Source: Parelaphostrongylus tenuis (lineage: Eukaryota; Nematoda; Chromadorea; Rhabditida; Metastrongylidae). Taken from it: a stretch of 64,000 bases of DNA. The notes beneath the pieces are model-generated. The model saw only the letters and a list, made by a program, of their open reading frames with translations. It was not told where the DNA came from and ran no database searches. This document shows positions 22,676-35,413 of the stretch, in pieces. Position numbers and translations under genes: made by a program. The stretch spans positions 1 through 64,000 of the forward strand of contig JAHQIW010006014.1 in assembly GCA_019055375.1 (NCBI GenBank), in the 5' to 3' direction. Position 1 is the first letter of the stretch. Each line of letters starts with the position of its first letter.

Positions 22676-23187
22676 TGTGTAGGTGCCGTACCAGAACTCA
22701 CAATAGGCTCAAACAAAAATGATTTTATTTAACCACCACTTGTGGTGTTATGAATTTGCAATATACCAAATAGCGCAGAGTGGTGTGCAAAAACGTTTGC
22801 GTCAGCCGGGATTCGAACCCAAATCTCACTCCTTCCTGGAGCGCATGACGATCCCGCCAGACCGTAGACGGTTGGCTGTTGAGAGATAACGCATTGTAGC
22901 GTAGAAAAAGTGCTGTGCAAAACGAGCGTCGGTGGGGCAACGGCTAGCATACGCGACGGAAACTATGAGATCTTGGTTCGAATCGCGGCTGACGCAAACG
23001 TTTTTGCATAGCACTCTACAGTATTATGCTCGAACATGTTATATGATTATCGGTTATCGTCGTTTTCAAACGAGGTCTATACAAACAGCAAAAGTGGTGT
23101 ATAATTACATAGTTTTATGATTATCTTATGAGTCGTACACTGGTTTACCACAAGTCATATGATGGAACGCAATAGTGAAAGATGGAG

Positions 23188-23400
23188 AGGAAAGCTCTCG
23201 GCGTTTATCAATCCCTGAGCGAACCGCCATGCATTCGTCTTCAATATTTACCCCCGTTGAAGTAATTCATTGCATATCTAATCTTTACAAGAACTCGCGG
23301 TGCGCTCCGATATATAAGGTTAGTTCTGCAAATATCCCTAGACAGGGTCCGATACCAATTTAAGGGCTTCAAGAGAACGAACGCTTAATGAGCCATGAGC
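23188..23400 (-). mobile_element. tRNA-derived SINE, truncated copy
   Basis: Matches the body of the SINE seen complete at 61133-61430: CGCCATGCATTCGTCT, TGCATATCT, GATACCAATTTA and GAGCCATGAGCG blocks in the same order, minus orientation. The tRNA-like head is missing. The orthologous copy is at 44025-44232. Confidence 0.65.
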
Positions 23401-24479
23401 GCAGGCTTAAAACAATGATTATTAATTGGTCGGTTTGTGTGTGCCCCAGAGCACCTTTAATCAGTGCTCCACAAGCACTGTTACGCCGATGATAATATTA
23501 TTGTTACATGGTGATATTTTGGCTGTAAAATTTTTCTACCGCTAACCAAGAATCTAAGGCGCCGAATAGACATGCCCTGGATTTTCAGAGCTTTTACGAC
23601 TTCTCTGTTTCAACTGTCTCAGAGATTAGTTTAATTTTGCAAGAGGAAAACAGGTTATTTGCACTCTCGAGAAGCTCGGACGCTTTTTGTAATTGTGTGG
23701 ATGTGGTTTATAGTACTAAATCTTCATAACTCGAGTAAATATTTTATAGGCGACGGTCAGCGAGCAGACTGGGCACTAACTGGCTATTTCAAAAAAGTCC
23801 ATTTCACAACAAAGAGACGATTTTGATGGTCTTCTATCGAATGGAAACCTCGTAGTTTGGTAATTTGCGATCGAAGAGCCCATCCAGTGTTGATGAGAAG
23901 TTGCAGGTTCCGTTCCGGTCTTATCCTGCCTGATCTGATGTTGTTGCGTAGTTTAGCAACAAAACACGGTGTCGTACACCGGAGAGAAAACCGATGGAAC
24001 GATTGATTCATACTCCTTTTTCAAATGACGGTAACAGGACGAGGCTTTTGGAGAGATCCGAGTATTAATACCTCTATTACCTTTCTGGAGCTATAACTAC
24101 TCCGTCAAGACGTCGGAGTACTATCACTCTGGCCGTTTAATCGAGTTTCTGTATGCTTTGCGAACGATACTTTCGACTTTTGCAGTTTTGACTATGACTG
24201 ATGCCTTCTTACTTTAAGACATTTTCATTTCTTGTCATTTTGTCATTTTTCAGCAGCGTTTTGCATGTTCGGACGCAAGTTTTGGTTGCCTGCGGATAGT
24301 GCAATTCTACTTCGGCCTGATAGCCCAAGTGTTTCTGGAGACTAACGTTTCTTGGCGACTTTAGGGCTCACGGCTTTCACAGCTTGTTCATGAAGAAGTC
24401 AGATGAGCTGGACGTGCTTCATCGATTATACATGTGCCGGTATCCTCCCAAGAGCCAACCATCGATGCAAATGTATCGC

Positions 24480-25190
24480 AGTTTATGGAAATTCTGGAAT
24501 TTGATTGTTTGAAATTAGCAGTTCTTTTCTTTCACATGAAAATAGAAAGTTGAGCGAAAGAGATGGTGTTTTGATCCCGCGCAGAATCTAGATGGACAGT
24601 GGCATTGGTTACGCAGAACCTTTGATTTACTAAATATGGTCTATTTCGTTATGGAACTCTCCATCAGGAACAACTCCCATGTCCATCGTTGAGAATGGGG
24701 CTTTTGTATTTATCAGTTAATAACAATGGCTTTCATCGTCATGATATACTGCAGAGCTTCTCACCCAATATGTTTCATTGTAATCCGTTGGTCCCAATGT
24801 GACGTTTTGCAAACAGTCTTCTGTGTCCAAATTTCGCGTTAAAATCCCCAATAATAACCCTAGAAAACAATGTGGTCCTCCGTGAAAAAGTTTTCAAGGC
24901 CTGCATAAAACACTTTAACTTCGTCTTAGTCACAGCTTGATGCCATTGCATACTCAACGAAGATGTTCGGAGCTGGCCTTGATCCACATTGTTTTAACAG
25001 CAGCCACTCGACACGAGTTCTTTTGTCTGAATGAACAGATGTTTGTGGTCAAACTCTTTCAGACAGAAGCACCAGCGCCGCCGTCGTATTCGTTTAGGTT
25101 TCTCAGCTATTTTACTTTTGTAATTTTAGCACCTCCATCGTGTATCATCCCTATTCTCTCGTATCGGGAGCTCTTTAAGGCCAGTGGAAT
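24480..25190 (-). mobile_element. RTE LINE endonuclease relic
   Basis: Minus strand shows the apurinic-endonuclease part of an RTE LINE: VIIGDFNAKFGHRR, HIGTNGLQWNE and, after frameshifts, an NEIDHI segment. The GDFNAK motif is the family's metal/catalytic region. The rest is broken by stops. It lies in the part of duplication copy 1 that has no counterpart in copy 2. Confidence 0.75.
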
Positions 25191-25409
25191 ATGACCCATG
25201 CCATTTACTGTATTTGGCTTGGTTACACCTAACGTATATCATACTGGTGGCTTGCGACGGATAACATATCAGTCTCTCCTAAAGAGACAGGGTTGACATA
25301 ATTTTTGAAGGTGAGTGTAGCCGCCTTCCATGTACTTGCCAGCTGCTTGAATTCATGCTTTTGGCCAGTTTGACTCGTGTAAACAAAGGTCTGTCAAATA
25401 GAAGGACAA

Positions 25410-25705
25410 AAGAATAATGCTCTAAGCGTTGGCTAATCCCTGAGAAATGCGCCATGCATTTATGTTTGATTTTTGAATTCATATGAGGTGATTGAATGCA
25501 CAGTTGGCCTCCACATTGACTTGCGGTGGCCTCAAGCTGTAACAAGTCAGTACTGTTTATCCACCCAGACAAGTTAGAGACCAGTCTGGTACCAATTTAT
25601 CGACCACGGAGGGATGGATGACTCGGTGAGCCATGAGCACGAGACCGAACCGCTGACTCCATGCGCGACGCAGAGCACTTCTAACCACTGCGCCACATAC
25701 GCCCT
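25410..25705 (-). mobile_element. tRNA-derived SINE, near full length
   Basis: Read on minus, it begins with a tRNA-like head (TGGCGCAGTGGTTAGA, then GGTTCGGTCTCG as a B-box), followed by the body with TGGTACCAATTTA, GGTGGCCTC and GTGATTGAATGCA-like blocks. Same order as 61133-61430. About 290 bp. Confidence 0.75.
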
Positions 25706-27247
25706 TTCAAATAGGCGCTGCTAAATAGCGAGTGAATCTCCTCCTGGACCGCGTGCGTCTCTGAGAAGCACATTAATGATTTTAGCCCGTGTTTAAATTC
25801 TCTATTCACCACCTAAAGACGACGCACCACGTCCCCCTCGACTAATCGGTATCACCAAAGAAGGTAATTCGTAAAGCTGTGATATCCGAAATGAAATTCT
25901 GTCAGGAGATTATCAAAGTTCCTACTCGTAGATCTGATTTACGGCATATTGCGAGCACACCAATGAATTCATCAGTAAAAATTGCATGTATAACTATAAC
26001 TATGTAATATATGATGATCGGATTAGATACTTGGGGGTCGTTTGAAGTCCTGTCTCAAACACCCTATTTATCGGCAGCTCCACCCCTGTTTGACATCTGC
26101 ACTCATGAACAAAATAGATTTTTTAAAATGTTATCTAATAGATATAAATCCAGCAAAGTCTTTTTGATTTTTTTGAATTCTCATATTTCTAGGAGTAGGT
26201 GTTCGGCGTTTGAACTTCTGATCGATGAGTGGTCCGACACCGAGAAAAAATCCCGATTTACAGATGCCGTTTCCGAAAATTGGAAGCTTAATTAACAAAC
26301 TATTCCAGCCGTTCAAACTCCATTGTGTGCTCCAAATAATGAGCAGTTGAGGAGAGATTGCGAACCTATTATGATCACGTTTTCAACTGAGCGGAAGAGA
26401 ATTAGGGTTTGGAAGAGGAATAGGGCCATGACTGAACGGAAGAGAATTCGAGCTTTGGATTATTCACACCAAAACAGACGTTTCTATCTTGTTAACGGGG
26501 TAGAATCGCGAGAGTGTACATTTAGCAAAAAACCTCTCGCTGGTCATAGTTCATCAACTACTGAAGAGGAAACTGATTGTTTTGTACCTTAAAGCTAGGT
26601 CGATTCACTTCCTCTACACTTATCGATAATCATTAACGAACGCTCTATGGAACGCCAAAGCTACACAGTTCTTGACATTGTAAGGATACATGCTCAACCG
26701 GTGTTTCATGAAGCTAAAGAAGAAGGAGAAACACGAATTTTTTGGAAGCACAAGAATCCGTACAATGAAAAAGGCTGTTAGATGAATCATTTAAAGTGAT
26801 ATTCAGTATTGTTGTATAATACAATTGCTAGTTCATAACACAACCGATGATCGAGAGGCTTCTGATGAAGCGACTTCCTGTAGCAGCACTCCTATATGAA
26901 TCATTCGTTGGGAAGTTGGACCATTCGTCGTTTTCCGACTTCTCATGTTGGGCATAGCGAAGAGGAGATATCGGGCAGTTTTCGAGGAGGTACCTGTAAT
27001 TTCAAATGTGCCAATATAGTAGTATTAATCAATGAATCACTTAACAGCACCTAATGAGATGGCTGACAATATGGCGAAATATAGTTTGGAATGATATTAT
27101 GTGTATAATAAACACGACTCCGACTTTTGTTTTGCGCTTATAATTACAAGAATGCTACATGCAAATCTCTTTTTTTCCGTATGAGAGTGCGTTAAATGCG
27201 TCATCTATCTGCATGTTTTTTTATATACAAGATAATAAATATCGTGG
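25706..27247. other. No feature recognised
   Basis: Frames such as 26011-26295 and 26323-26592 match nothing I recognise and show no family motif or clear splice pattern. I see no RNA gene or repeat here. Confidence 0.5.
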
Positions 27248-27866
27248 TTTCATAGGACTTTGAGATGACGACTTTTTGTACGTGAAAAGCGCCATTTGCA
27301 AGAAAATTTTTTTTTCGCGAATTTACTAAAAAGAAGTATTTTAGTATTGCTCAATTGCGCATTCTTTGCCAATTTTTCGGTTTACAACTTGCCCAAAAGT
27401 GCTGTAAGAGAGCTGTCGTGGGGACAAATTTACTTGCTCATAAATATGATCAAATGGCGCCTAAAGTGAAATGTTAATGATACGACGTGCATGATTAGTG
27501 GATCTTCGAGTTCACTGCCCAAGAGCGACTAATCCTTCAGATTTTTTCAGACTGTGCTCTCCAGCTTCGAAAGTCGCGACCCACTTTCTAACCGTCCTCT
27601 TTGAACCGTGTCATCGTCTAAGCTCCATTATTCATGCATACTTTGCAACTTTGTTCCATGATAACGCTCGACCTCATGTCTCAAAACCGAGCAAAAACGT
27701 CGTAAACGAGCTGAGGGGAAGGTGCTTTTACTTTATCCGTTCTACACCCACGACTCGTCAGATCGCCACGTGCAGTTTCCGATATCAAGTCTCAAATTAG
27801 GAAATTCAAAAAAGCGGCGTCTTCAGGTACAAAAGTTGCCATTTTCAAAGTCCCATAGACGCCATC
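27248..27866 (+). mobile_element. Internally deleted mariner with inverted terminal repeats
   Basis: Left end TTCATAGGACTTTGAGATGA and right end (reverse complement) TCTATGGGACTTTGAAAATG are inverted repeats that stay similar for about 50 bp. Inside, the frame 27498-27800 contains LFHDNARPHVSK, the mariner transposase motif with its second catalytic Asp, and a degraded PYSxD region. The element is about 620 bp, half the normal length, and cannot encode a transposase. Confidence 0.78.
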
Positions 27867-30417
27867 ACAAAATATTCTGCATGTATATAATTTGTGAATA
27901 ACTAGTGTTCTTATCGCATCTTCAGGCAAAAAAAAAAGAATTTGCATATATTTACTTTGGTACTTTCCGGCTATAAGATAACAAGTGATTATTCGACCTC
28001 ATTCACTGTACAAAGATTTCTCATAGGAGTTTTGATAACCACTCAAAAGACCTGAATCTCTGGTTAGATCTGTACGTGGCCCATTTTTTGAAACACCCTA
28101 TGCAATGCTGTAGAATCCAAAACAAAAATTATTTTTACATCAACTACACGCCTCCATTTTTATCACGCGTATAATTCGCTGAATGTACGAAAAGCATTTG
28201 AACGTGTAGAGAAAATCTCGTAGTATGTTAGTGAGTCGTTTTATATGGAGTTTCTTTTGAAGGAGAGAAAAAATTCTTAATTGAATACAAGTTGCGCCCC
28301 ACAAGTCAAACCCGTCAGGGCATCGATCGGTCGCCCCGCCCGTAGGTTAGCCGGCAAGCAAGCTGACAACTATTTAGAACATATTCCTATTTTTCCTGCT
28401 ACAATGTAGTAAAGATCTTCCCAGAAAATAAACACAACGCTGGAATCATTCAAACTTACGCCATCGAATGAATAGTAATAGTCTAAAGAAAGAGCTATGC
28501 ATCGCGAGGTGTGAAAACATATTTTTTTTCCTCCTATGGCGCTATAAAAAGAGCTTTTCTAATCAGCAAATACATTTTTGAGTTCTTCGAGAATTTTGCT
28601 ACTGCAAGAGTACAAGCGCTCTAAGGATAGTTATACAACAAAATATAAGAGAGATTAAAAAAACGCGTGGCCGTGTGAACATGGTTTTAACTTGAATTTC
28701 CCCACCTTTTTAGAAAGGTGTTTTTGAATAACTGAGTATCAACGGCTCTAGCCAAGGATTCAAGCTTTTGATTGATTATTAACACAGCTGCGAAAAATTG
28801 TTGTGCAGCGTATGCGCAAGGGGGCTAAAAAGGAAAAGCTTTGCTTTCGGTGTATATTGTTGTCTGAACTTCACGGCGATTTTGTTTAGAGTTATATAGT
28901 AATATCTGGATTCTAAGAAGAAATTCTCATTACGAAAAGATAGATACTGTAGTGAAAAGGTCGAAAAGCGTATTTTAAGCTAAAAGTGCCGTTTGAATTC
29001 TGCGAGTATGAACACAGCTCCCAATGACTACAGAGGAAATCATTGTTTTGCGACTAGGATTATTCCATGGTGGCCAGATCTGCAGTTTGTGTGATAACAC
29101 TAGCTAAGTACGGATCTAATATTATCTACATGATAGTCGATGGAGTAACTCAATGAAAACTGCTTAAAGAAAGTGTCATGATTTTTTGTCAATTCTAAAA
29201 CTCACGTTCTAAAACGTCAACTCATGGGCGCCACGTTAATTCTACTGCTACCAATTACTATATGCATCAGCTGTCGGCAAAAAAACTAGTACGTGTCTGG
29301 AAACACTGAGACATTTTTGATTTTTTGGCGTTTACTATTTTTTTAGTTCTGTTAACGGTATGGAACCATAAGTCAAAATTTTATAGGAAACGCCAAATTT
29401 AATCCGTGATGAATGTGATTTTAGATTTGAATCCTCATGCTTCAGCAAAATCAACTGCCCAAAACAGCGGCTGAGCCATCACCAAAGCCTGGCGTCGCAA
29501 TCATGTTGGTGATACCAAGCCTCTTAAGTACCTTACTACACGGCATCTTACATCTTCATTGGCTCAACGTGAGTGTCAACCTTTCCTCTCAATATTCTTA
29601 TAGCAAATAAAAGACTTACCTTTTAGCACAGATAGATGCGTGGCACTGCGGCAGAGTGGTTATGATGCTCGTTGTGATGCGCGTAGAGCGAGCCTCACCC
29701 CTCGATTCTCTCCGACAGTCAACAAAAGCGCTGTATGGAGCCCCACAGGCAAGCTGTTATCAAGATTGCAACGAAACTCGCTAAACCATTTTCTCCGCCG
29801 ATCAGGAAGAAGACGGAAAACGAATTGAGTGCTCGAAGTACTGGGATCCGCACAGAGAAAACTGTGATGACGTATAAAATAAAGTGTTAAGGTGCTATGG
29901 ACATACATTCAACTTTATCAAACATGAAAAGAAATGACTGAATGCCTCATGCAATGCCTACTGTATGCAATAGCTTGTGACGGTCTCTCTCCTCTTGATT
30001 TAAGAATGTCTCTTACGATCACATTGTGAAGAGAAGTGAATAGACGAATTTTTAGTCGCTGCGTAGGTGAACGATCACTTTTGCTGCATGAACCAGTTCA
30101 ATTGCCTTTTCTTTCTTTTTTACTGCTTACATCTAAAATCCATTCTTGAAAAATCCCATTCTATTTTGCGAATCTCAGCGCATCTCTTGATTGATTTGCT
30201 AATTCTCATCCATCATCCACAAATTTATAGTTTTGGAGTTTTATCTGACTCTTGAAAAATTCTCAAGACTGGCCATCGATTAATAGCGATATTCATCAGA
30301 TAAGTCAGTATTTTCTTAATAAGCAGCCCTGAGGTTTTTGAGATGATTGATTCATTCAACATTTACAACGCCTCGCCAGTTACGTCTTACTAAGAGCTTA
30401 TTTTTCTCTTTAAAGTC

Positions 30418-30508
30418 AACTTCTCATGTGGTCTGGTCAGGGATCTTGTACATCGCGATACACGTGTTTCGACCTTACAGTCTCGTCAGTCGGGAAGAAA
30501 TCCCGTCA
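30418..30508 (-). mobile_element. Family A short insertion (solo hammerhead)
   Basis: A roughly 90-bp stretch interrupts sequence that is continuous in the paralogous segment around 47031. It consists of the family A hammerhead (30453-30495, minus) with flanks GTGGTCTGGTCAGG on one side and AGAAATCCCGTC on the other. The paralogous site gives an approximate empty site. Confidence 0.7.
30453..30495 (-). ncRNA. Hammerhead ribozyme, family A
   Basis: Minus strand: TCCCGA, CTGACGA, stem II GACT-GTAA-GGTC, GAA, stem III ACACGTGT, A, TCGCGA. All core positions are kept (the fourth core base, C here, is tolerant). Stem I has one C-C mismatch at its fourth pair. Confidence 0.78.
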
Positions 30509-30772
30509 AAAGAGATTTGAATTGGACGCAATAATATACTTTCGACTCGCAGTTCACCTAAGCATCCTGATTTCGGCCTAAGTTATATGGAACTCAGAGG
30601 CTGAAATTCGTGTAGTCGCCATCACTTTTTGAAGTTCAGGGTAACTTGACTGGTATAACTTAGTAGATTTCACTTGTCATAGAGTGTAGAACGTTTGTCT
30701 TCGATGATTCTCTATAAGGAGTGTAAGGCTCGAGAGAACTGACTATAAAAAGATCGAAAGACGACGGGTTCT

Positions 30773-30815
30773 GCCCGGCTGACGAGTCTGTAAGGACGAA
30801 ACACGTGTATCGGGA
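30773..30815 (+). ncRNA. Hammerhead ribozyme, family A, unit 1
   Basis: GCCCGG, CTGACGA, stem II GTCT-GTAA-GGAC, GAA, ACACGTGT, A, TCGGGA. Core complete. Stem I pairs five of six, including a G-U next to the core; stem II four pairs with one U-G. Confidence 0.82.
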
Positions 30816-31090
30816 TGTACAAGATCCCTGACCAGACCACATGACAAATTGGCTCAAATAATAATGAAACGATCTCTTGAAATTTGAGCGTGGTCCAAAA
30901 GCACTCGAAATAAAGGTATAATTATGACGAAAGTGCCAGCCAAAGAGCAATCGTGTGCGCAACACTCTGTGTTAGGTGGTAATTTCACATGACATAGAGT
31001 GTAAAACGTTCGTCTTTGATGACTCTTTATAAGCAGTGTAAAGCTCCCGAGAGAACTGACTATAAAAAGATCGAAAGACGGACGTGTTCT

Positions 31091-31133
31091 GCCCGGCTGA
31101 CGAATCTGTAATTACGAAACACGTGTATCGGGC
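31091..31133 (+). ncRNA. Hammerhead ribozyme, family A, unit 2, stem II weakened
   Basis: GCCCGG, CTGACGA, then ATCTGTAATTAC where GTCTGTAAGGAC is expected, GAA, ACACGTGT, A, TCGGGC. Core bases and stem I are kept, but stem II no longer pairs well, so activity is likely reduced or lost. Confidence 0.75.
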
Positions 31134-31555
31134 TGTACAAGAGCCCTTACCAGACCACATAACAAGTTGGCTCAAATAGTAATGAAAAATAATAAAAATG
31201 AATCTATTAAAGTGGTAGACTGCTTGTAGCAGAAAATTTCATAAGTACATTGCAGCACTATGAAATAGTGGATGAAGTTGATGGTATCGCACGGTCAAAC
31301 ACTTTCACATTCCTGGCCACAAAACATATAAATAAATTTGTCCACGCAGTAAAGAGCTTCTTTTTTGAGAAAACTCGGCAATTTGTTGCTTTTGCTTCCT
31401 ATTATTTATCGGAGATAAGCCGCGTAAAACGTTCAAGAGGTAGGAATGTGCCTGGCTCATGTCAGAAAGAGTATAAGAATGTAAAGATAGAAAGAGTGCG
31501 AAATTACACCTGTTTATGTAAAAAGTATGCTTGCTTTCACTTGTTGATTTTATAC

Positions 31556-31690
31556 TACTTAGGGCTTCAAGAGTTATTTAGTGCAGGTGTTTTCGACTCT
31601 TGTGCGAGGCAACTAGGTTCTATATCAAAATCTTTTCTGTTATGTTTCTGTTTCCTATGGATGCCTAATAGAGTGTTTTACTTGATTTAA
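31556..31690 (-). mobile_element. PLE GIY-YIG remnant
   Basis: The plus-strand frame through here resembles the antisense reading of a PLE endonuclease domain (compare 115-339): FDSCAR and ISKSFLLCFCFLW segments occur in the same order. On minus this corresponds to the ILAQESKT region. Heavily decayed. A stretch at 32205-32290 (GTGTTTGACAGAG... GGCCCTGAATTAGC) resembles a PLE 3' end in plus orientation. Confidence 0.5.
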
Positions 31691-32839
31691 AGTTTTCAAC
31701 TAGGTTCCATTTTATACGCCCGCATTGGTTTAGCCATTTCACCAGTCTATTCATCCACACATGCCTTGCAAGACACTAAACATATCGTATTTGAACTCAC
31801 GCAATCGTTGTCTAAGCATTGAGGCCATGCTGTACAATTTTTCGCTTCATTTGAAAGCAAAGTGAGTCGTAAAATTCAAAATTACGAAAACACTCGGAAA
31901 GAAAAGAAAAAGAGAACAGAAACAGCCTAGATACGCATAGTGAACTAGATATTGCGGGGAAATATTTTGCTGTAGATATCAGTAATCTCCACAAGAATCC
32001 AGACCATTTGCAATAGATGCTCCCAATATTCATGCTAGTTTTTTTCAGAACTGAAACAGACACATTCTCGCTAAGACTCTATGCGGCCCGCCTCCAATTA
32101 TCATGTAGAAGACTGAAAAATAAGAAAGAACGTAGAGTGTTATCCAAAAAAGCTATTCACTGCGCGACAAAAGATCATTCGTATAGTTTTTTCTTTTGAG
32201 GTTATAAAAGTGTTTGACAGAGAGGATTCCATGCCATTTTGACCTCTAAGGCCCTGAATTAGCAATAGAGCCTCGACGTCGTCCATGATTTCATTACACC
32301 GCCTTGTATGTAATGAATTCTAATATAAATAAGAGCACTTCTTTGATTTTCGATTGTTAGAAAGGTCAGAATTTCGGATTTATTCTCACACTTGCGGTAT
32401 ACACAATCACCCTAGCACAGACTTTTCGATCATCTGTAGTCCAAGTGATTCATCATTGTGCTCACAATGCAACCAGGCTTTTCACGAATATGTCAAGGGT
32501 AAGAGAATTCCTGACTCGAAAAGATAGAAACGAAGTTTGGTCTCCTTTATTCTATTAAATAAATCTTCGTAGCTCTTGCTACCTACGACGCTCAGTTCAT
32601 TCTACTGATATCAGGAGCAAACTCGTTTATCATATTAACCTTCCTACGTAGACCGATGTACCTATAACATTTGGCAGAACTTATTCTGCTGGGTTCAAAA
32701 AGGCTATCAGCAATAATTCCGTTCTTAGTGAGCACCGCTTTCGGTTATAAATTAAGGATCAGTCCCTTCGCAGGAGTCAAAACTGGAAAGCACCTGTTCC
32801 TCTTGCTCAATACCTGAATTTACACAGCGATCTCATCGG
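31691..32839. other. No gene recognised
   Basis: Apart from the possible PLE 3' end at 32205-32290 nothing is recognised. Short frames at 31812-32199 carry no known motif. Confidence 0.45.
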
Positions 32840-33560
32840 TGAAGCGAATATAGTTAAATGTGGGTCTTCGTTTCGCATTTCCCTGTGGCTAAATTAGCAT
32901 GTTCTCCATGTGTTAGCTCTTCCTTCACAGCGCTATCACGAAAACATTGGACGAACCTATGGTAAACTTCATCAATGTTGTTAGTCACGACATCTCTATG
33001 AAAGCTGAGTATTAATTTTGATAAATCCAGTTCAAGACACTTTTGGATTTTTGCTTTTGAAAAATTATTCACTCTCTCTCCATTTTCCAAAAGAGAAATT
33101 TGTGAAAATTAGTATTTCTATTGCTTTTTTTCGCACTGTTATGACCTCGGTAGTGGTAGCACACGTCTCCCGTAATGGATGAAAACGCAAGCTCGACTTC
33201 CGTCTGAGGTCGCGTTTTTGCTCACCGCTCAATTCTCTTAGGTTCATATGAAAAGGGAAATTTTACGTAGAGGCGATAGTGTAATGACGTGCATAATGTC
33301 GGAACGACAGAAAACGTGTGTAAAACAGAACCTTCGTTTTATAATATGGTGGTCTACTCCATCACGGTACTCCCACAAGAAGCCCCCAAGTCCACCTTTG
33401 AAAATGAGATTTTCAGAATTCTAAGCTACCATGAATTGTTTCTGTCATCATGAACAAACTCAGACACCGTTTTGCCCTGCTTGTTCCACACCGATATATT
33501 GGTGTCAGTGCCACGTTTTCCACACGCTTTCCTTGATCCAGTCGACGCTTTGAATTTGAC
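32840..33560 (-). mobile_element. RTE LINE relic (endonuclease to linker)
   Basis: Minus strand, in pieces: ISVWNKQGKTVSEFV near 33500, a VVPTLCTSLHYRL-like segment near 33270, VRKKAIE near 33130, then NNIDEVYHRFVQCFRDSAVK at about 33000-32930. The order matches the end of the RTE endonuclease and the linker before the RT (NIDEEYDRFVQ-type motif). Stops and frameshifts throughout. Confidence 0.65.
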
Positions 33561-35400
33561 ATGTGTAAAGGAAAACTAAATTGAGCAGTGGAGAGCAGAA
33601 ATACATTCTCAGAGTCTACCTGCGCCTAGGAAGGCGAATGATCACTTTTGCCGTGTATCATTCAATTCTCCCAACTCGCCACCTGTTCACGCTTTACGTG
33701 ATTTCATAACTACTCGGCATGAGATCCTTCCATGAGAGAGGTCCGCGCGTTAAACAATATAGCTGTATATTTTCTCCATATTCTTCATCTGAAATAGGAA
33801 ATTGATCCACTCCAGAAAGCTCTCAGGCGAACTTTAACATTTCATCCTTTACGGAGAATTCTACTGCAAATTTCAGCTTAGCGGAAGTATCTGTTAACAA
33901 TATTGCTGTTTCGAGTGCTCAAGTAATGAAACTCACTTTTCATGACATAATTACTGTAGTTCATTTAATGGCGAGTGCTGATCTTGAACAAAAAAAAACA
34001 TGCTTCTACATGAACCTTTACCTTAGGCAACGTAATTGTTTGATATTGAGCCAGAACAGCGGTATTTTCGTTAGTTTCAAATCTTACATTATCTGATAAC
34101 GCTTATATTTTTGGTGATTCTGCTAACAGGAATGGAGATCGTGGATATAACACGCTCATATGTTACGTGGGAAACGAAATCGTTCATTTGTGTACAATAT
34201 TTAGAGGATAAAAGTTTCTTCACTATTGAGGACGACCAAGGTAATGTGAGAACACGTTATCCTTCATGATGTAGACGTTCCATACATTTAAAGCTCAAGC
34301 TGGTAAACAGATAAAAGGTGTTCTATCAGCTTCTGTATTGCGTAGATGACGTGGTCAACGTGCGAACGAATAGGAACTTCTCATGGATACTAACTAGCAG
34401 GGCGGTTCTTTGGAGTTTCGGTAAACTAACACAAATTAGTATTAGTCGCCCAATCTCTTCACAATCGGTCGCATATTATAATGTAAACAGCCATCAACCG
34501 TCAAAAATTTACTTTTGCTCGAACTTCGTCAAGCTGTTAGCTGGTATCTTTTGACTACTTCTTCAGCTGCGCTACGCTTTCATGAAAGGATATCTATGTA
34601 TTATCACGAGCTCCAAAAATTCTATCATTTGCAATTTTCATAAGCAACTCTCTTAAACGATAATATTTGGGTACATCTGCGTATTCCGACTATCCTTGAA
34701 GGTTTGGTTCTTCATAATGAAGATAGCCAAATGCTCTCTAAATAGATTTGGTCCGGAATGCTGGATTAGCCGTTTCAGGCCATTTCCAGATCTTCCCAGC
34801 AAACAGTCATTATGCCTTGTGGATCTGAGAAAGTTTTTCCACCAGTAAGTACGCCACCAGCTCGCCGGGTCCGAAGTTTGGATGTCTGACCTTGGTAGAT
34901 GCGAGGTCCAACCTTTGTGATTCTCAAAAAACCTTCTAATCTTTCCCACTTGCCACCAACGAGTTTGATGTAAATGGTCACTGAATCCACATTTATTCTT
35001 TGTGTGGATGCAGCAAAGAGTAATTTGAACGCAAAAACATGTCCTTCAAACAAACTTCAGTTTGCGATATTTCTTTTATGAGTTCCTATTCGGACAGTTT
35101 TTGAGTCAAAATGTCAAAACTGTTCTGCAAGAAACGGCGCAGTACCCCGTCAAGCCGGCGCCAAACAGGTGATGTTGGCAACAAATACAGAAACAATGTC
35201 TCATTGCAGAGCGCCTGTTTGAAGTGCAGATACGAGTTACGAATGAATAAAAAATGAGCAAGAACTACTTTGATATTTGGCTATACATTGCATTTCTGCA
35301 TAGCCCAGCCTTTTCTGTAAACGGGATGTTTTATACTGTGAAATGTCATAATCACTTAACTTTTGTTTCGAGTATTTTCCTAAGACCACAGCTCAAATTG
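33561..35400. other. Mostly unrecognised; possible transposase relic on minus near 34780-35050
   Basis: The minus-strand frame 35053-34775 contains a GIMTVCWEDLEMA segment that faintly recalls the VMxCWWD region of mariner transposases, but the catalytic signature is absent, so I do not call it. Nothing else was recognised in this stretch. Confidence 0.35.
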
Positions 35401-35413
35401 CAATAACACCTGG

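Larger units (their letters stand above)
22310..22712. mobile_element. Family B element with outward-facing hammerheads at both ends
   Basis: A reverse hammerhead remnant (22337-22382) lies near the left end and a forward one (22631-22675) near the right end. Inverted flanking sequence is shared (CAGTACTA... with ...TAGTACTG, and AGGTACC/GGTGCC). It has an orthologous copy at 43466-43865 in the second duplication segment, so it predates the duplication. Confidence 0.65.
18230..30660. repeat. Segmental duplication, copy 1
   Basis: Collinear in direct orientation with 40030-47175 through many blocks: 18300-18900 with 40070-40650, 19860-20680 with 41100-42000, 21350-22720 with 42500-43870, 22720-23395 (in part) with 43870-44230, 28140-30415 with 44250-47030, and 30510-30660 with 47035-47175. 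The 23400-28130 interval has no counterpart in copy 2. Divergence by eye is high, so the duplication is old. Confidence 0.8.
30661..31180 (+). mobile_element. Family A tandem dimer (retrozyme-like), two hammerhead units
   Basis: Two direct copies of a unit, period about 318 bp measured between hammerheads at 30773 and 31091. Each unit has CATAGAGTGTA, GAGAGAACTGACTATAAAA, the ribozyme, then CAGACCACATGACAA or similar. The paralogous segment at 47175 has no such sequence. Long minus-strand frames here (30660-30965, 30972-31175) are antisense to the repeat and not genes. Confidence 0.78.

Noticed and set aside
26011..26592. Two plus-strand frames of 89-94 codons
   Set aside because: No recognisable motif, splice context or repeat; likely chance.
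30660..31175. Two long minus-strand open frames with similar protein sequence
   Set aside because: The similarity is due to the tandem ribozyme repeat on the other strand, not to a protein family.
34653..35053. Minus-strand frames with a mariner-like TVCWEDLE phrase
   Set aside because: Only one short phrase matches and catalytic motifs are absent; mentioned as possible but not called.
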